DNA from: Pseudoduganella ginsengisoli
GTDB taxonomy: Bacteria > Pseudomonadota > Gammaproteobacteria > Burkholderiales > Burkholderiaceae_D
NCBI RefSeq assembly: GCF_009720865.1
Contig: NZ_WNLA01000027.1
Location: 1-64,000 of the forward strand
DNA length: 64,000 bases
Reading direction: 5' to 3'
Below are positions 9,248 to 16,574 of the stretch, piece after piece. Both the position numbers and the translations under genes were made by a program. Below the pieces are notes generated by a model, which did no database searches, was not told the DNA's origin, and saw nothing but the letters and a program-made list of their open reading frames with translations. Position 1 is the stretch's first letter, and each line of letters opens with the position of its first letter.

Positions 9248-9643
9248 TCAATGGATATGCAGCAAGATTTTTTCCTTGCTGCGCACGGCTGCTTCCAGCT
9301 GGACGAATAAACGGTCGAAAGCGGGTTTGCTTGATGCAATGCGGTCAGTATCCTGTTGCTGCCCGACGAGGATGCAGCCTTGCGTATCTTCCGGCCGGTT
9401 GCCGGTGTGAATACGCACGCCTTCAAAATCCGGCACATTCAACAGCAGCGGCAACATGCGCTGGAAGTGTTCGGAATACGTGATGACGATTTCATAGTCG
9501 CCGGCAGGGATGGCCGTAACGCCTGGAATTTTCTCTGGCCGTACTGCATCTTCCAGCGTAAAGCATTCGAACTGGCCGTTGACGGACAAGGTGCCGATGG
9601 TGGAGTTGCCCGACAGGGTCGTGCGTTGCAAGTCCAGGTTCAT
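9248..9643 (-). CDS. DUF5675 family protein
   Basis: A 131-residue protein with the DUF5675 pattern: an N-terminal strand region (TLSGNSTIGTLSVNGQFECFTLED), then IPAGDYEIVITYS, and near the C-terminus VRIHTGNRPEDTQGCILVG, a His/Cys-containing loop reminiscent of small L,D-transpeptidase-like folds. Such proteins are frequent in phage and effector neighbourhoods but their activity is not established. No signal peptide. It is immediately upstream of, and probably co-transcribed with, the patatin-like gene. Confidence 0.65.
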   Translation of the reverse strand: MNLDLQRTTLSGNSTIGTLSVNGQFECFTLEDAVRPEKIPGVTAIPAGDYEIVITYSEHFQRMLPLLLNVPDFEGVRIHTGNRPEDTQGCILVGQQQDTDRIASSKPAFDRLFVQLEAAVRSKEKILLHIH

Positions 9644-9794
9644 GGTGGTCTCCCAGCGCTGATAAGTTCAAGTTAGCGCGCTGTGCCCGCGTACAAATAC
9701 GCGCTTTGTCACAGCGATGGGATTTGGACCGGAATGGGACGAATTAGTTCACGCAATGTGCGCCGGACGCCACATTATTTTTATACGGCTGAGT

Positions 9795-10451
9795 TTAAAG
9801 CCCCCGTTCCAGCAATTGCAGCCGTTTGCGGTACGCCGCCTTCAACCGGTACACTTGCGCAGGCCGGTGCGCACCGCTTGCCATCATCTTGCCTTCGATG
9901 GCTTCCAGCATGTCCATCTCATCCATTTTGCGCCGGAAGCTGACTTTGTTAAGCGGCTCGCCCATCAATACTTCATACACCTTCTGCAATTGCGGCAACG
10001 TGAACGTTTCGCCCGCCAGGTAGCACGGCAGGGATGAGTATTGGCTCTTGCTGCGCAGCCGCTGCACGGCGGCATCCAGGATGCTTTTGTGGTCGAATGG
10101 CAATTGCAGTGTGCTGTCGACGTCGGCCAGCAGCACGTGTTGCTGGCTGATCAGCGCAGACGGCACCAGCGCGTAGTACGCGATGGAAATCGACCAGCCG
10201 CGCGGATCGCGGGCCGGACCGGAAAACGACGCCAACTGTTCGAGATAGGGGGGGACAATACCGGCTTTATCGCGCAGCATACGCATGGCGGCATCATGCG
10301 TATCGGCATCCGATTCCACATGGATATAACCACCGGGCAGCGCAGCCACGCCCTGATACGGTTCGCGCTCGCGCTTCAACAACGCCACTTTCAAGGCGTC
10401 GTCCTGCAAGGTCAGCAGCACAACGTCGACAGTGCAGATAATGGGATCCAA
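9795..10451 (-). CDS. nrtR: NrtR-type Nudix transcriptional regulator of NAD metabolism
   Basis: A 218-residue protein with an N-terminal Nudix-like domain (about 1-140) and a C-terminal winged-helix region (SLPCYLAGETFTLPQLQKVYEVL, then KVSFRRKMDEMDMLEAIEG), the NrtR architecture. The Nudix box is degenerate: GGYIHVESDADTHDAAMRML is followed by RDKAG where catalytic enzymes have REXXEEXG, so it should sense ADP-ribose-type ligands rather than hydrolyse them. It is divergent from the nicotinamidase-pncB-nadE-nadM cluster, the usual NrtR regulon. The start codon is TTG at 10451 with GTGGAG about 7 bases upstream. Repression of the divergent operon and of itself is inferred from the operator repeats in between. 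Confidence 0.88.
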   Translation of the reverse strand: MDPIICTVDVVLLTLQDDALKVALLKREREPYQGVAALPGGYIHVESDADTHDAAMRMLRDKAGIVPPYLEQLASFSGPARDPRGWSISIAYYALVPSALISQQHVLLADVDSTLQLPFDHKSILDAAVQRLRSKSQYSSLPCYLAGETFTLPQLQKVYEVLMGEPLNKVSFRRKMDEMDMLEAIEGKMMASGAHRPAQVYRLKAAYRKRLQLLERGL

Positions 10452-10465
10452 GGCCGCTCCACTTT

Positions 10466-10545
10466 ACTTAGTAACTTTCGTATCTTAATCGATTCCCTCT
10501 ATAAGCAGCAAAGCCAAAATACTTAGTTGCACTTATAAACTAAGT
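10466..10545. promoter_or_regulatory. Probable NrtR operator repeats between nrtR and NAD salvage operon
   Basis: The 131-base divergent intergenic region holds three copies of the heptamer ACTTAGT. Two form a perfect inverted repeat, ACTTAGTT at 10521-10528 and AACTAAGT at 10538-10545, with a 9-base spacer. The third (10466-10472) lies in TTACTTAGTAA, a near-palindrome, 15 bases upstream of the nrtR start codon. This geometry suits one site controlling the nicotinamidase operon and one controlling nrtR. Binding by NrtR is inferred from position and symmetry. Confidence 0.65.
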
Positions 10546-10582
10546 GGAATAGAATGCCATCACACACTAACCGGAGTCATCT

Positions 10583-11428
10583 ATGAAACGCCAACTGCAC
10601 CTGCTGCTGATCGACCCGCAAAACGACTTCTGCGACTTGCCCGGCGCGTACCGCCCGCACAACGCATCGCCGGCCTTGCCGGTGGCAGGCGCGCACGCTG
10701 ACATGCTGCGCACCGCGCAATTGATTACGGAAGGCGCAGCCGGTATCGCGGGCATCAGCGTGACTTTGGATTCGCACCACCGCATCGATATCGCGCACCC
10801 GGCGTTTTGGCAAACGGGGGACGGCGGCGCCGTGGCGCCCTTCACGCAAATCACGGCCGGCGAAGTGCGCGAAGGCCGCTATGCGCCGCGCAAGCCGGCC
10901 GCCATGGCCCGTGCGCTGGCGTATCTCGATGCGCTGGAAGCGGCGGGCCGCTACAAGCTGATGGTGTGGCCCGTGCACTGTGAAATCGGCTCGTGGGGCC
11001 ACAACGTGCACGCGGATGTGCGCGCCGCCTACAACCACTGGGAAGAAAGCACGCTGCGCTCCGTGCACAAAGTCATCAAAGGCACGAACCCGTGGACGGA
11101 ACACTATTCCGCCGTATTGGCCGAAGTGCCGGACCCGCAAGACAAGGGCACGCAACTGAATGCGGACTTCATTGCGCACCTGGGCCAGGCTGAACGCATT
11201 TACGTTGCGGGCGAAGCGGGCAGCCACTGCGTCAAAGCCACCGTGGAGGACATCGCCCGCCAGTTCGGCCCTGCACGGCGCAGCAAGCTGGTATTGCTGA
11301 CCGATTGCATGAGCCCCGTGGCGGGGTTTGAAGCGCAGCAGCAGGCATTCCTGGCCGCGATGGCGGAGCAGGGCGTGCGGCTGGCAACGGCAGCGGAAGC
11401 GCTGGAAGAGTTAAAGGCGAACGTGTAA
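10583..11428 (+). CDS. pncA: Nicotinamidase (isochorismatase superfamily)
   Basis: A 281-residue cysteine hydrolase that should deamidate nicotinamide to nicotinate, the first step of salvage. The catalytic aspartate is D11 in LLIDPQNDFCD, the metal site is in LDSHHRIDIAHPAFW, a conserved lysine lies in RSVHKVIKGTNP, and the nucleophilic cysteine in VAGEAGSHCVKATVEDI. At 281 residues it is longer than E. coli-type PncA (about 210) and resembles the longer fungal-like forms. GGAG lies 8 bases before the ATG. It is first in the pncA-pncB-nadE-nadM cluster, downstream of the ACTTAGT operator pair. The substrate is supported by context more than by residues alone. Confidence 0.85.
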   Translation: MKRQLHLLLIDPQNDFCDLPGAYRPHNASPALPVAGAHADMLRTAQLITEGAAGIAGISVTLDSHHRIDIAHPAFWQTGDGGAVAPFTQITAGEVREGRYAPRKPAAMARALAYLDALEAAGRYKLMVWPVHCEIGSWGHNVHADVRAAYNHWEESTLRSVHKVIKGTNPWTEHYSAVLAEVPDPQDKGTQLNADFIAHLGQAERIYVAGEAGSHCVKATVEDIARQFGPARRSKLVLLTDCMSPVAGFEAQQQAFLAAMAEQGVRLATAAEALEELKANV

Positions 11429-11444
11429 CAGCCAGGAGGATATC

Positions 11445-12644
11445 GTGAAGGATGCGGCGCCCGTAGTCAGAAGTCTGCTGGAAAATGATTTATACAAATT
11501 CACCATGTGGCAGGCGCTGTTGCACAGCCACCCCGGCGCGCAGACGGAATATGCATTCAATTGCCGCAATACGCCGGCGTATCCGCTGGCGCAATTGCAG
11601 GCCGATGTGGAACGCGAGCTGGATCATTTGTGCACGCTGTCGTTCACGGAAGATGAACTGGCGTACTTGCGGGGCCTGCGCTACATCAAGAGCGACTTTG
11701 TGGATTTCCTGACGGTGTTCCGCTTCCAGCGCCGCTTCATTGAAGTCAAGGCGGAAGGCGATGCGCTGGCCATCGTGGCGCGCGGCCCGCAAGTGCACGT
11801 GATGGGCTTTGAAATCTACGTGCTGTACATCGTCAATGAATTGTATTTCCGCCGCTTCGATGGGGACGCGGCGCTGGCGGAAGGGCGCCGCCGCCTGTCC
11901 GGCAAGATTGCGCAATTGCGCGCGTTTGGCGAACAAGCGCCGTGCCGCCATCCGTTTGAATTCTTTGATTTCGGCTTGCGCCGCCGCTATTCCGGCGCGT
12001 GGCATGAGGAAGTGGTGGCAACCCTGGCGCGGGAAGCGCCGCAATGGTTCAAGGGAACGTCGAATGTCTATCTGGCCAAACAATACGGGCTGGTGCCGAT
12101 CGGAACTATGGCGCACGAATACCTGCAAAGCTACCAGTCGTTCGGCGTGCGCCTGCGCGACTTTCAAAAGGCCGCGCTGGAAGGCTGGGTGCAGGAATAC
12201 CGGGGCGACCTTGGCGTCGCGCTGACGGACGTGGTGGGCATGGATGCGTTTCTCGCCGACTTCGACCTGTACTTCGCCAAGCTGTTCGACGGCTTGCGCC
12301 ATGATTCCGGCGACCCTTTCGCATGGGGTGAAAAGGCGCTGGCGCACTATGCGAAGCTGCGCCTCGATGCGCACACCAAGCGCCTCGTGTTTTCAGATGG
12401 ATTAGATCTCGACAGGGCGTTTACGCTGTACCGCCACTTTGCGGACCGCACGATGACGGGTTTCGGCATCGGCACGAATTTGAGCAATGACGTGGGACTG
12501 ACACCGCTGAACATCGTCATGAAGCTCATGACGTGCAATGGCCAGCCGGTGGCAAAGCTGTCCGATGCCCCAGGCAAGACCTTGTGCAAGGATGAGACGT
12601 TCCTGGCTTACCTGCGCCAGGTCTTCAACCATGGCAGGCCCTAA
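11445..12644 (+). CDS. pncB: Nicotinate phosphoribosyltransferase
   Basis: A 399-residue enzyme of the expected length, converting nicotinate and PRPP to nicotinate mononucleotide with ATP. The N-terminus (SLLENDLYKFTMWQALL) and TEYAFNCRN are family hallmarks; FFDFGLRRRYSG, SNVYLAKQYGLVPIGTMAHEY (the histidine autophosphorylated in this family), LFDGLRHDSGDPFAWGEK and FGIGTNLSNDVG follow in order. GTG start at 11445 with an AGGAGG ribosome site 7 bases upstream. It lies 16 bases after the nicotinamidase gene. Confidence 0.95.
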   Translation: MKDAAPVVRSLLENDLYKFTMWQALLHSHPGAQTEYAFNCRNTPAYPLAQLQADVERELDHLCTLSFTEDELAYLRGLRYIKSDFVDFLTVFRFQRRFIEVKAEGDALAIVARGPQVHVMGFEIYVLYIVNELYFRRFDGDAALAEGRRRLSGKIAQLRAFGEQAPCRHPFEFFDFGLRRRYSGAWHEEVVATLAREAPQWFKGTSNVYLAKQYGLVPIGTMAHEYLQSYQSFGVRLRDFQKAALEGWVQEYRGDLGVALTDVVGMDAFLADFDLYFAKLFDGLRHDSGDPFAWGEKALAHYAKLRLDAHTKRLVFSDGLDLDRAFTLYRHFADRTMTGFGIGTNLSNDVGLTPLNIVMKLMTCNGQPVAKLSDAPGKTLCKDETFLAYLRQVFNHGRP

Positions 12645-12673
12645 ACCGAATCGTCAGCCCGCGACGATATTCC

Positions 12674-12710
12674 GTAGGTCGGGTCAAGCGCAACGCGCTT
12701 AACCCGACAT
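12674..12710. repeat. REP-like palindrome between pncB and nadE
   Basis: A hairpin with arms GTCGGGT (12678-12684) and ACCCGAC (12702-12708) outside and AAGCGC/GCGCTT inside, with a 3-base loop. It starts with GTAGG, as the palindromes near dnaA do, and reads as a compensated variant of them (GTCGGGT against GCCGGAT). It lies in the 83-base pncB-nadE gap and could also reduce read-through or protect mRNA ends. Confidence 0.6.
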
Positions 12711-12727
12711 GTCACCGGAGCCCCGAT

Positions 12728-14470
12728 ATGTTACGCATAGCCATCGCCCAAACCAACCCGACGATAGGCGACTTCAAAGCCAACACCAGCGCCATCCTGG
12801 CCGCCATGCAGCAAGCCGCCAACGCGCATGCCGACCTGGTGGTCTTCCCTGAACTGGCCGTCTGCGGCTACTACCCTGGCGACTTGCTGGAAGACGAGCG
12901 CTTCTTGTCCGCCATGGAACGCAGCGTGGCGCGCATCGTGCAGCAATCTGAACACTGGCCCCACTTGACGGTCATCCTGGGCACAGCCCGTCCCAACCGG
13001 GGACCGGGCAAACCCCTGCACAACGCCCTGCTGATCATCCGTCACGGCGCCGTCATTGCCGAGTACTACAAGCAGTTGCTGCCTACGTACGGCATCTTCG
13101 ACGAATACCGCCACTTTGAACCTGGCCCGGAACGCGCGTGTGTGCTGGCTGTCAAAGGCCACCGCATCGGCTTTCTCGTGTGCGAGGATGGCTGGAATGA
13201 CGCCGGCCGCGATTACGCCGTCAATCCGTTTGAAGCGCTGCGCAAGCAAAAGCCGGAACTGGTCATCAGCATCAACGCCAGTCCCAGCAACCTGGGCAAA
13301 GCTGCGCAGCGCCACGCCCTGTTTGGCGATGCGGCCCGCAACAACGGTTTCGCCATCCTGTTCGTCAACCAGGTGGGCGGGCAAGACCAGCTGGTGTTCG
13401 ATGGCGCATCGTTCGGCGTGACGCCGCAGCAAGGAGTGACGTTCACGTGCCGCCAGTTTGAAGAAGAATTACGGATGGTGGCGTTTGACGGCGGGGCATT
13501 TAGTACGGGCACACGTATGCCGGCGGCCGCCCAGCCTGTGGATGGTACCGCCACAGCCATTCCGTCCGGTAGGGAGGCGGCGCCGGCAGCGTTTTACCAC
13601 CGCCAGATTTTGCTGGGCCTGCGTGATTACGCCCGCCGCTGCGGCTTTACGAAAGCCGTCATTGGTTCATCCGGCGGCATCGACTCCGCCATCACCATTG
13701 CGCTGGCTGCCGAAGCGCTGGGTGCGGACAATGTCACCGCCATCACGATGCCATCCGAATGGTCCAGCACCGGTTCCGTGTCCGATTCACAGGCGCTGTG
13801 CGCTGCGCTGGGCGTGCGCCTGCATACGCACCCGATCGCCGCGCTGGTGCAGCAATATGCGGCGGGCTACCGGCAGGCATTCGGCCAGCCATTGCATGGC
13901 CTGCCGCTGGAAAACCTGCAAGCGCGCATCCGCGGCACCGTCTTGATGGAATACTCGAATGCGCACGGCGCACTGCTGCTAACGACCGGTAACAAGAGTG
14001 AAATCTCCGTTGGCTATTGCACCTTGTATGGCGACACGAACGGCGGCCTGGGTTTGATTGGCGACTTATATAAAACCGAAGTGTATGCGCTGGCGCAGCA
14101 CATCAATGCGGTCGCAGGCCGTGAGATTATCCCCGCCGCCGTGCTGTCTAAACCGCCATCGGCGGAACTGGCGCCGGGCCAGCGCGACACGGACAGCCTG
14201 CCGCCTTACGATGTGCTCGATGAAATCCTGAAATGGCATATCGAAGGCCCGCGCCTGGCGGCCGATGAGTGGGACAAGGCCCGCGCCTTTGTTGAACAGC
14301 TGCGCCAAACGGACGACGGCCGTGCGCTGGTCGGGCGTATCCTGTCGCTGGTGGCGCGCAATGAATACAAGCGCCGCCAGGCGCCGCCCATTATCCGCGT
14401 GCGCGCCCGCGCCTTTGGCAGTGGACGGCAATTGCCCATTGCAGCGAAATTTTCAGGAGGAAACGAATGA
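12728..14470 (+). CDS. nadE: Glutamine-dependent NAD+ synthetase
   Basis: A 580-residue two-domain enzyme. The N-terminal nitrilase-type glutaminase domain (1-265) has the Glu-Lys-Cys set in FPELAVCGYYPGD, KQLLPTYGIFDEYRHFEPG and FLVCEDGWND. The C-terminal synthetase domain has the pyrophosphate loop GSSGGIDSAITIALAAEALG, then TTGNKSEISVGYCTLYGD and the P-loop-distal lysine region LYKTEVYALA. It amidates nicotinate adenine dinucleotide using glutamine-derived ammonia and ATP. The stop overlaps the nadM start (ATGA), so the two are coupled. A linker of about 25 residues (TRMPAAAQPVDGTA...) separates the domains. Confidence 0.96.
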   Translation: MLRIAIAQTNPTIGDFKANTSAILAAMQQAANAHADLVVFPELAVCGYYPGDLLEDERFLSAMERSVARIVQQSEHWPHLTVILGTARPNRGPGKPLHNALLIIRHGAVIAEYYKQLLPTYGIFDEYRHFEPGPERACVLAVKGHRIGFLVCEDGWNDAGRDYAVNPFEALRKQKPELVISINASPSNLGKAAQRHALFGDAARNNGFAILFVNQVGGQDQLVFDGASFGVTPQQGVTFTCRQFEEELRMVAFDGGAFSTGTRMPAAAQPVDGTATAIPSGREAAPAAFYHRQILLGLRDYARRCGFTKAVIGSSGGIDSAITIALAAEALGADNVTAITMPSEWSSTGSVSDSQALCAALGVRLHTHPIAALVQQYAAGYRQAFGQPLHGLPLENLQARIRGTVLMEYSNAHGALLLTTGNKSEISVGYCTLYGDTNGGLGLIGDLYKTEVYALAQHINAVAGREIIPAAVLSKPPSAELAPGQRDTDSLPPYDVLDEILKWHIEGPRLAADEWDKARAFVEQLRQTDDGRALVGRILSLVARNEYKRRQAPPIIRVRARAFGSGRQLPIAAKFSGGNE

Positions 14471-15516
14471 CGACGGCGCCTTTACCCATCAAGCTGGCAG
14501 TCGTCATTGGCCGCTTCCAGCCATGGCACAACGGCCACGCCGGACTGCTGCGCCAGGCGCTGGCCAGTGCACCCAGGGTGGCCGTTGTGATCGGCTCCGC
14601 GCACCGGGCCCGCAGCGCCAAAAATCCCTTCACATTTGACGAGCGGGTGACGATGATCTCCACGTCGTTACCGGATGCAGAACGCGCACGCGTGTCGTTC
14701 ATTGCTGTGCGCGACTACTTCGATGATGACCGCTGGTCCGCCCACGTGCAGCAAGCGGTGGAAGCGCTGGTGGATGAAGGGGCGGAAATCGCGCTGGTCG
14801 GGCACTTCAAGGATGACTCCAGTTATTACCTGAACCACTTCCCCCAATGGCAATTGGTGGAAGCGCCACGCGAAGGATTGACGGATGCGACGGCGCTGCG
14901 CCGTGTGCTGTTCGAAGCCGGCCATTCGGGTCCTGCACTCGATGCGCTGGCCGGAGAAGTGCCGCCCGCCGTGCTGCAATACCTGAAAGCGTGGTCCCTG
15001 CTGCCATATTGCGCGCAACTGGCGGAAGAACATGCGGTGATCGCGCAAACCATCGCCGCGTGGGCATGTACGCCGTATCCATCGATTTTCACGACCGTGG
15101 ATGCCGTGGTGCAGACTGCCGGCCACGTATTGCTGATCCGCCGTGGCGCCGCGCCCGGCAAAGGATTGTGGGCGCTGCCGGGCGGCTACCTGGAACCGCG
15201 CGAACGCTTGCTGCAAGGGGCGTTGCGCGAATTGACGGAGGAAACAGGACTGCCGCTGTTGCCCTCCACGCTGGAAGAAGCGCTGGCCGGTGTCCGCGTG
15301 TTTGGCCACCCGGACCGCAGCCAGCGTGGCCGCACCATCACGCATGCGCACCATTTCGATTTGCGGCTCGATCATTTGCCCGAAGTAAAAGGAGCGGATG
15401 ATGCGGCGGAGGCGAAATGGGTGCCGATCGCGCAATTGAAAGACATGGAAGACCAGCTGTACGACGATCATTTCCATATCCTCGATACTTTCCTGCACAT
15501 GACGGGCGATCGCTGA
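14467..15516 (+). CDS. nadM: Bifunctional NMN adenylyltransferase / Nudix hydrolase
   Basis: A 349-residue fusion. The N-terminal domain (about 1-185) is an NMN/NaMN adenylyltransferase of the archaeal NadM type, with IGRFQPWHNGHAGLL giving the HxGH nucleotidyltransferase signature and ISTSLPDAERARV downstream. The C-terminal domain (about 205-349) is a Nudix hydrolase with an intact box, GGYLEPRERLLQGALRELTEETGL, expected to cleave ADP-ribose. It links adenylylation with recycling of ADP-ribose, the ligand sensed by NrtR proteins. An AGGAGG-like ribosome site lies inside the end of nadE. It is last in the four-gene NAD cluster. Confidence 0.94.
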   Translation: MTTAPLPIKLAVVIGRFQPWHNGHAGLLRQALASAPRVAVVIGSAHRARSAKNPFTFDERVTMISTSLPDAERARVSFIAVRDYFDDDRWSAHVQQAVEALVDEGAEIALVGHFKDDSSYYLNHFPQWQLVEAPREGLTDATALRRVLFEAGHSGPALDALAGEVPPAVLQYLKAWSLLPYCAQLAEEHAVIAQTIAAWACTPYPSIFTTVDAVVQTAGHVLLIRRGAAPGKGLWALPGGYLEPRERLLQGALRELTEETGLPLLPSTLEEALAGVRVFGHPDRSQRGRTITHAHHFDLRLDHLPEVKGADDAAEAKWVPIAQLKDMEDQLYDDHFHILDTFLHMTGDR

Positions 15517-15578
15517 GCTTCGTCAAACCCGGCGGCGACGGGCATGCCACCATCGCGATTTCTGCCATGGAGATCGCC

Positions 15579-16487
15579 ATGTCCCAGCCGCCATTGCATC
15601 CCTGCCACTTGTCACTGGTGCCGCCAAGGGCGCCGTCCCGCGCCCGCAGGCGCTTTGACCGCGTGATGCGCAAGCTGTACCGCATCACGCTGCTGGCTGC
15701 GCAATGGACCGAACAGCGCGCTTCCGTGCGCAAAGTCGCCGCGTGGGAATTGCAGCCTCTGAAGCGGGAATATCACCGCCATTTGCGGCAACTGGCGCTG
15801 CGCTTTGACGCAGCCTGTGCGGATGCTGCGCTCGATGACCTGCACCGCATCAAGCTTGGCTGGCTGATTTGCGCCTTTGCCGAACAGATTCTCATGCTGG
15901 AAGATGATGCTGACATGGTGGATTTGCTGGACAAGCACGATGTGGCGCGCTGCGAGGAAGACATTGCGTGGGATGACGAAGACGTGTTTGCCGCATCCGG
16001 CATCACGCATATACCTGCGCCTACCGCACCCGCGAAACCGCCGCCGGAAATCGACCACGCGCAAACCTTGTGGATGCTGCGCGAAATATGGCATGACCAG
16101 GCGGGCCTGGACGTGCTCGATGACAAGGAACTGGACACCTATTGCAGCCTGGCGCGGCGGGAGTTGCAGGCTGTATCGGCCGTGTTGTTCAGCCAGTTGC
16201 TGCCGCTGGCGGAAGAGTGGGAATTGCCACTGGATGACATCACGCCGGCCGGCGCCATGCACTACCTGCGCCAGGATGGGCTGGAAGTGAAGGCGGCCAT
16301 AGGCGCCGCCATACGGCAGCTGGAGGAATTCTCGGACATCGGCAAATTGAAGGCGCGGCTCGATGCGTATGCATTGCCGGACGACCCGAACGAAGCGGAA
16401 GGCGACTGGTTCTTCGCCATGGAGCAGAAGCCCGACTGGAACCGTTTGTATTGGGAGTGTCTTGGCGAAACCACACCGGCGCCATAG
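15579..16487 (+). CDS. Hypothetical protein
   Basis: A 302-residue soluble protein of no recognised family. The ATG at 15579 is chosen because GGAG lies 7 bases upstream; the frame stays open back into nadM but without support. The N-terminal half is basic and helical (SRARRRFDRVMRKLYRITLL), with an acidic central stretch (EDDADMVDLLDKHDVARCEEDIAWDDED), a Pro-rich linker and a second helical half with several Trp residues (WMLREIWHDQAGLDVLDDKE). The repeated helix/acidic pattern is reminiscent of J-domain-associated or scaffold proteins but nothing diagnostic was found. It follows the NAD cluster by 62 bases and may be co-transcribed. Confidence 0.6.
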   Translation: MSQPPLHPCHLSLVPPRAPSRARRRFDRVMRKLYRITLLAAQWTEQRASVRKVAAWELQPLKREYHRHLRQLALRFDAACADAALDDLHRIKLGWLICAFAEQILMLEDDADMVDLLDKHDVARCEEDIAWDDEDVFAASGITHIPAPTAPAKPPPEIDHAQTLWMLREIWHDQAGLDVLDDKELDTYCSLARRELQAVSAVLFSQLLPLAEEWELPLDDITPAGAMHYLRQDGLEVKAAIGAAIRQLEEFSDIGKLKARLDAYALPDDPNEAEGDWFFAMEQKPDWNRLYWECLGETTPAP

Positions 16488-16574
16488 CTTGCTTTAGCGC
16501 AAATTGCCTATTGGATACGAAACGCATACTGGCCCCCTTGATCTGATGCCTGTCGGTAATCACTGGGGGACCAT

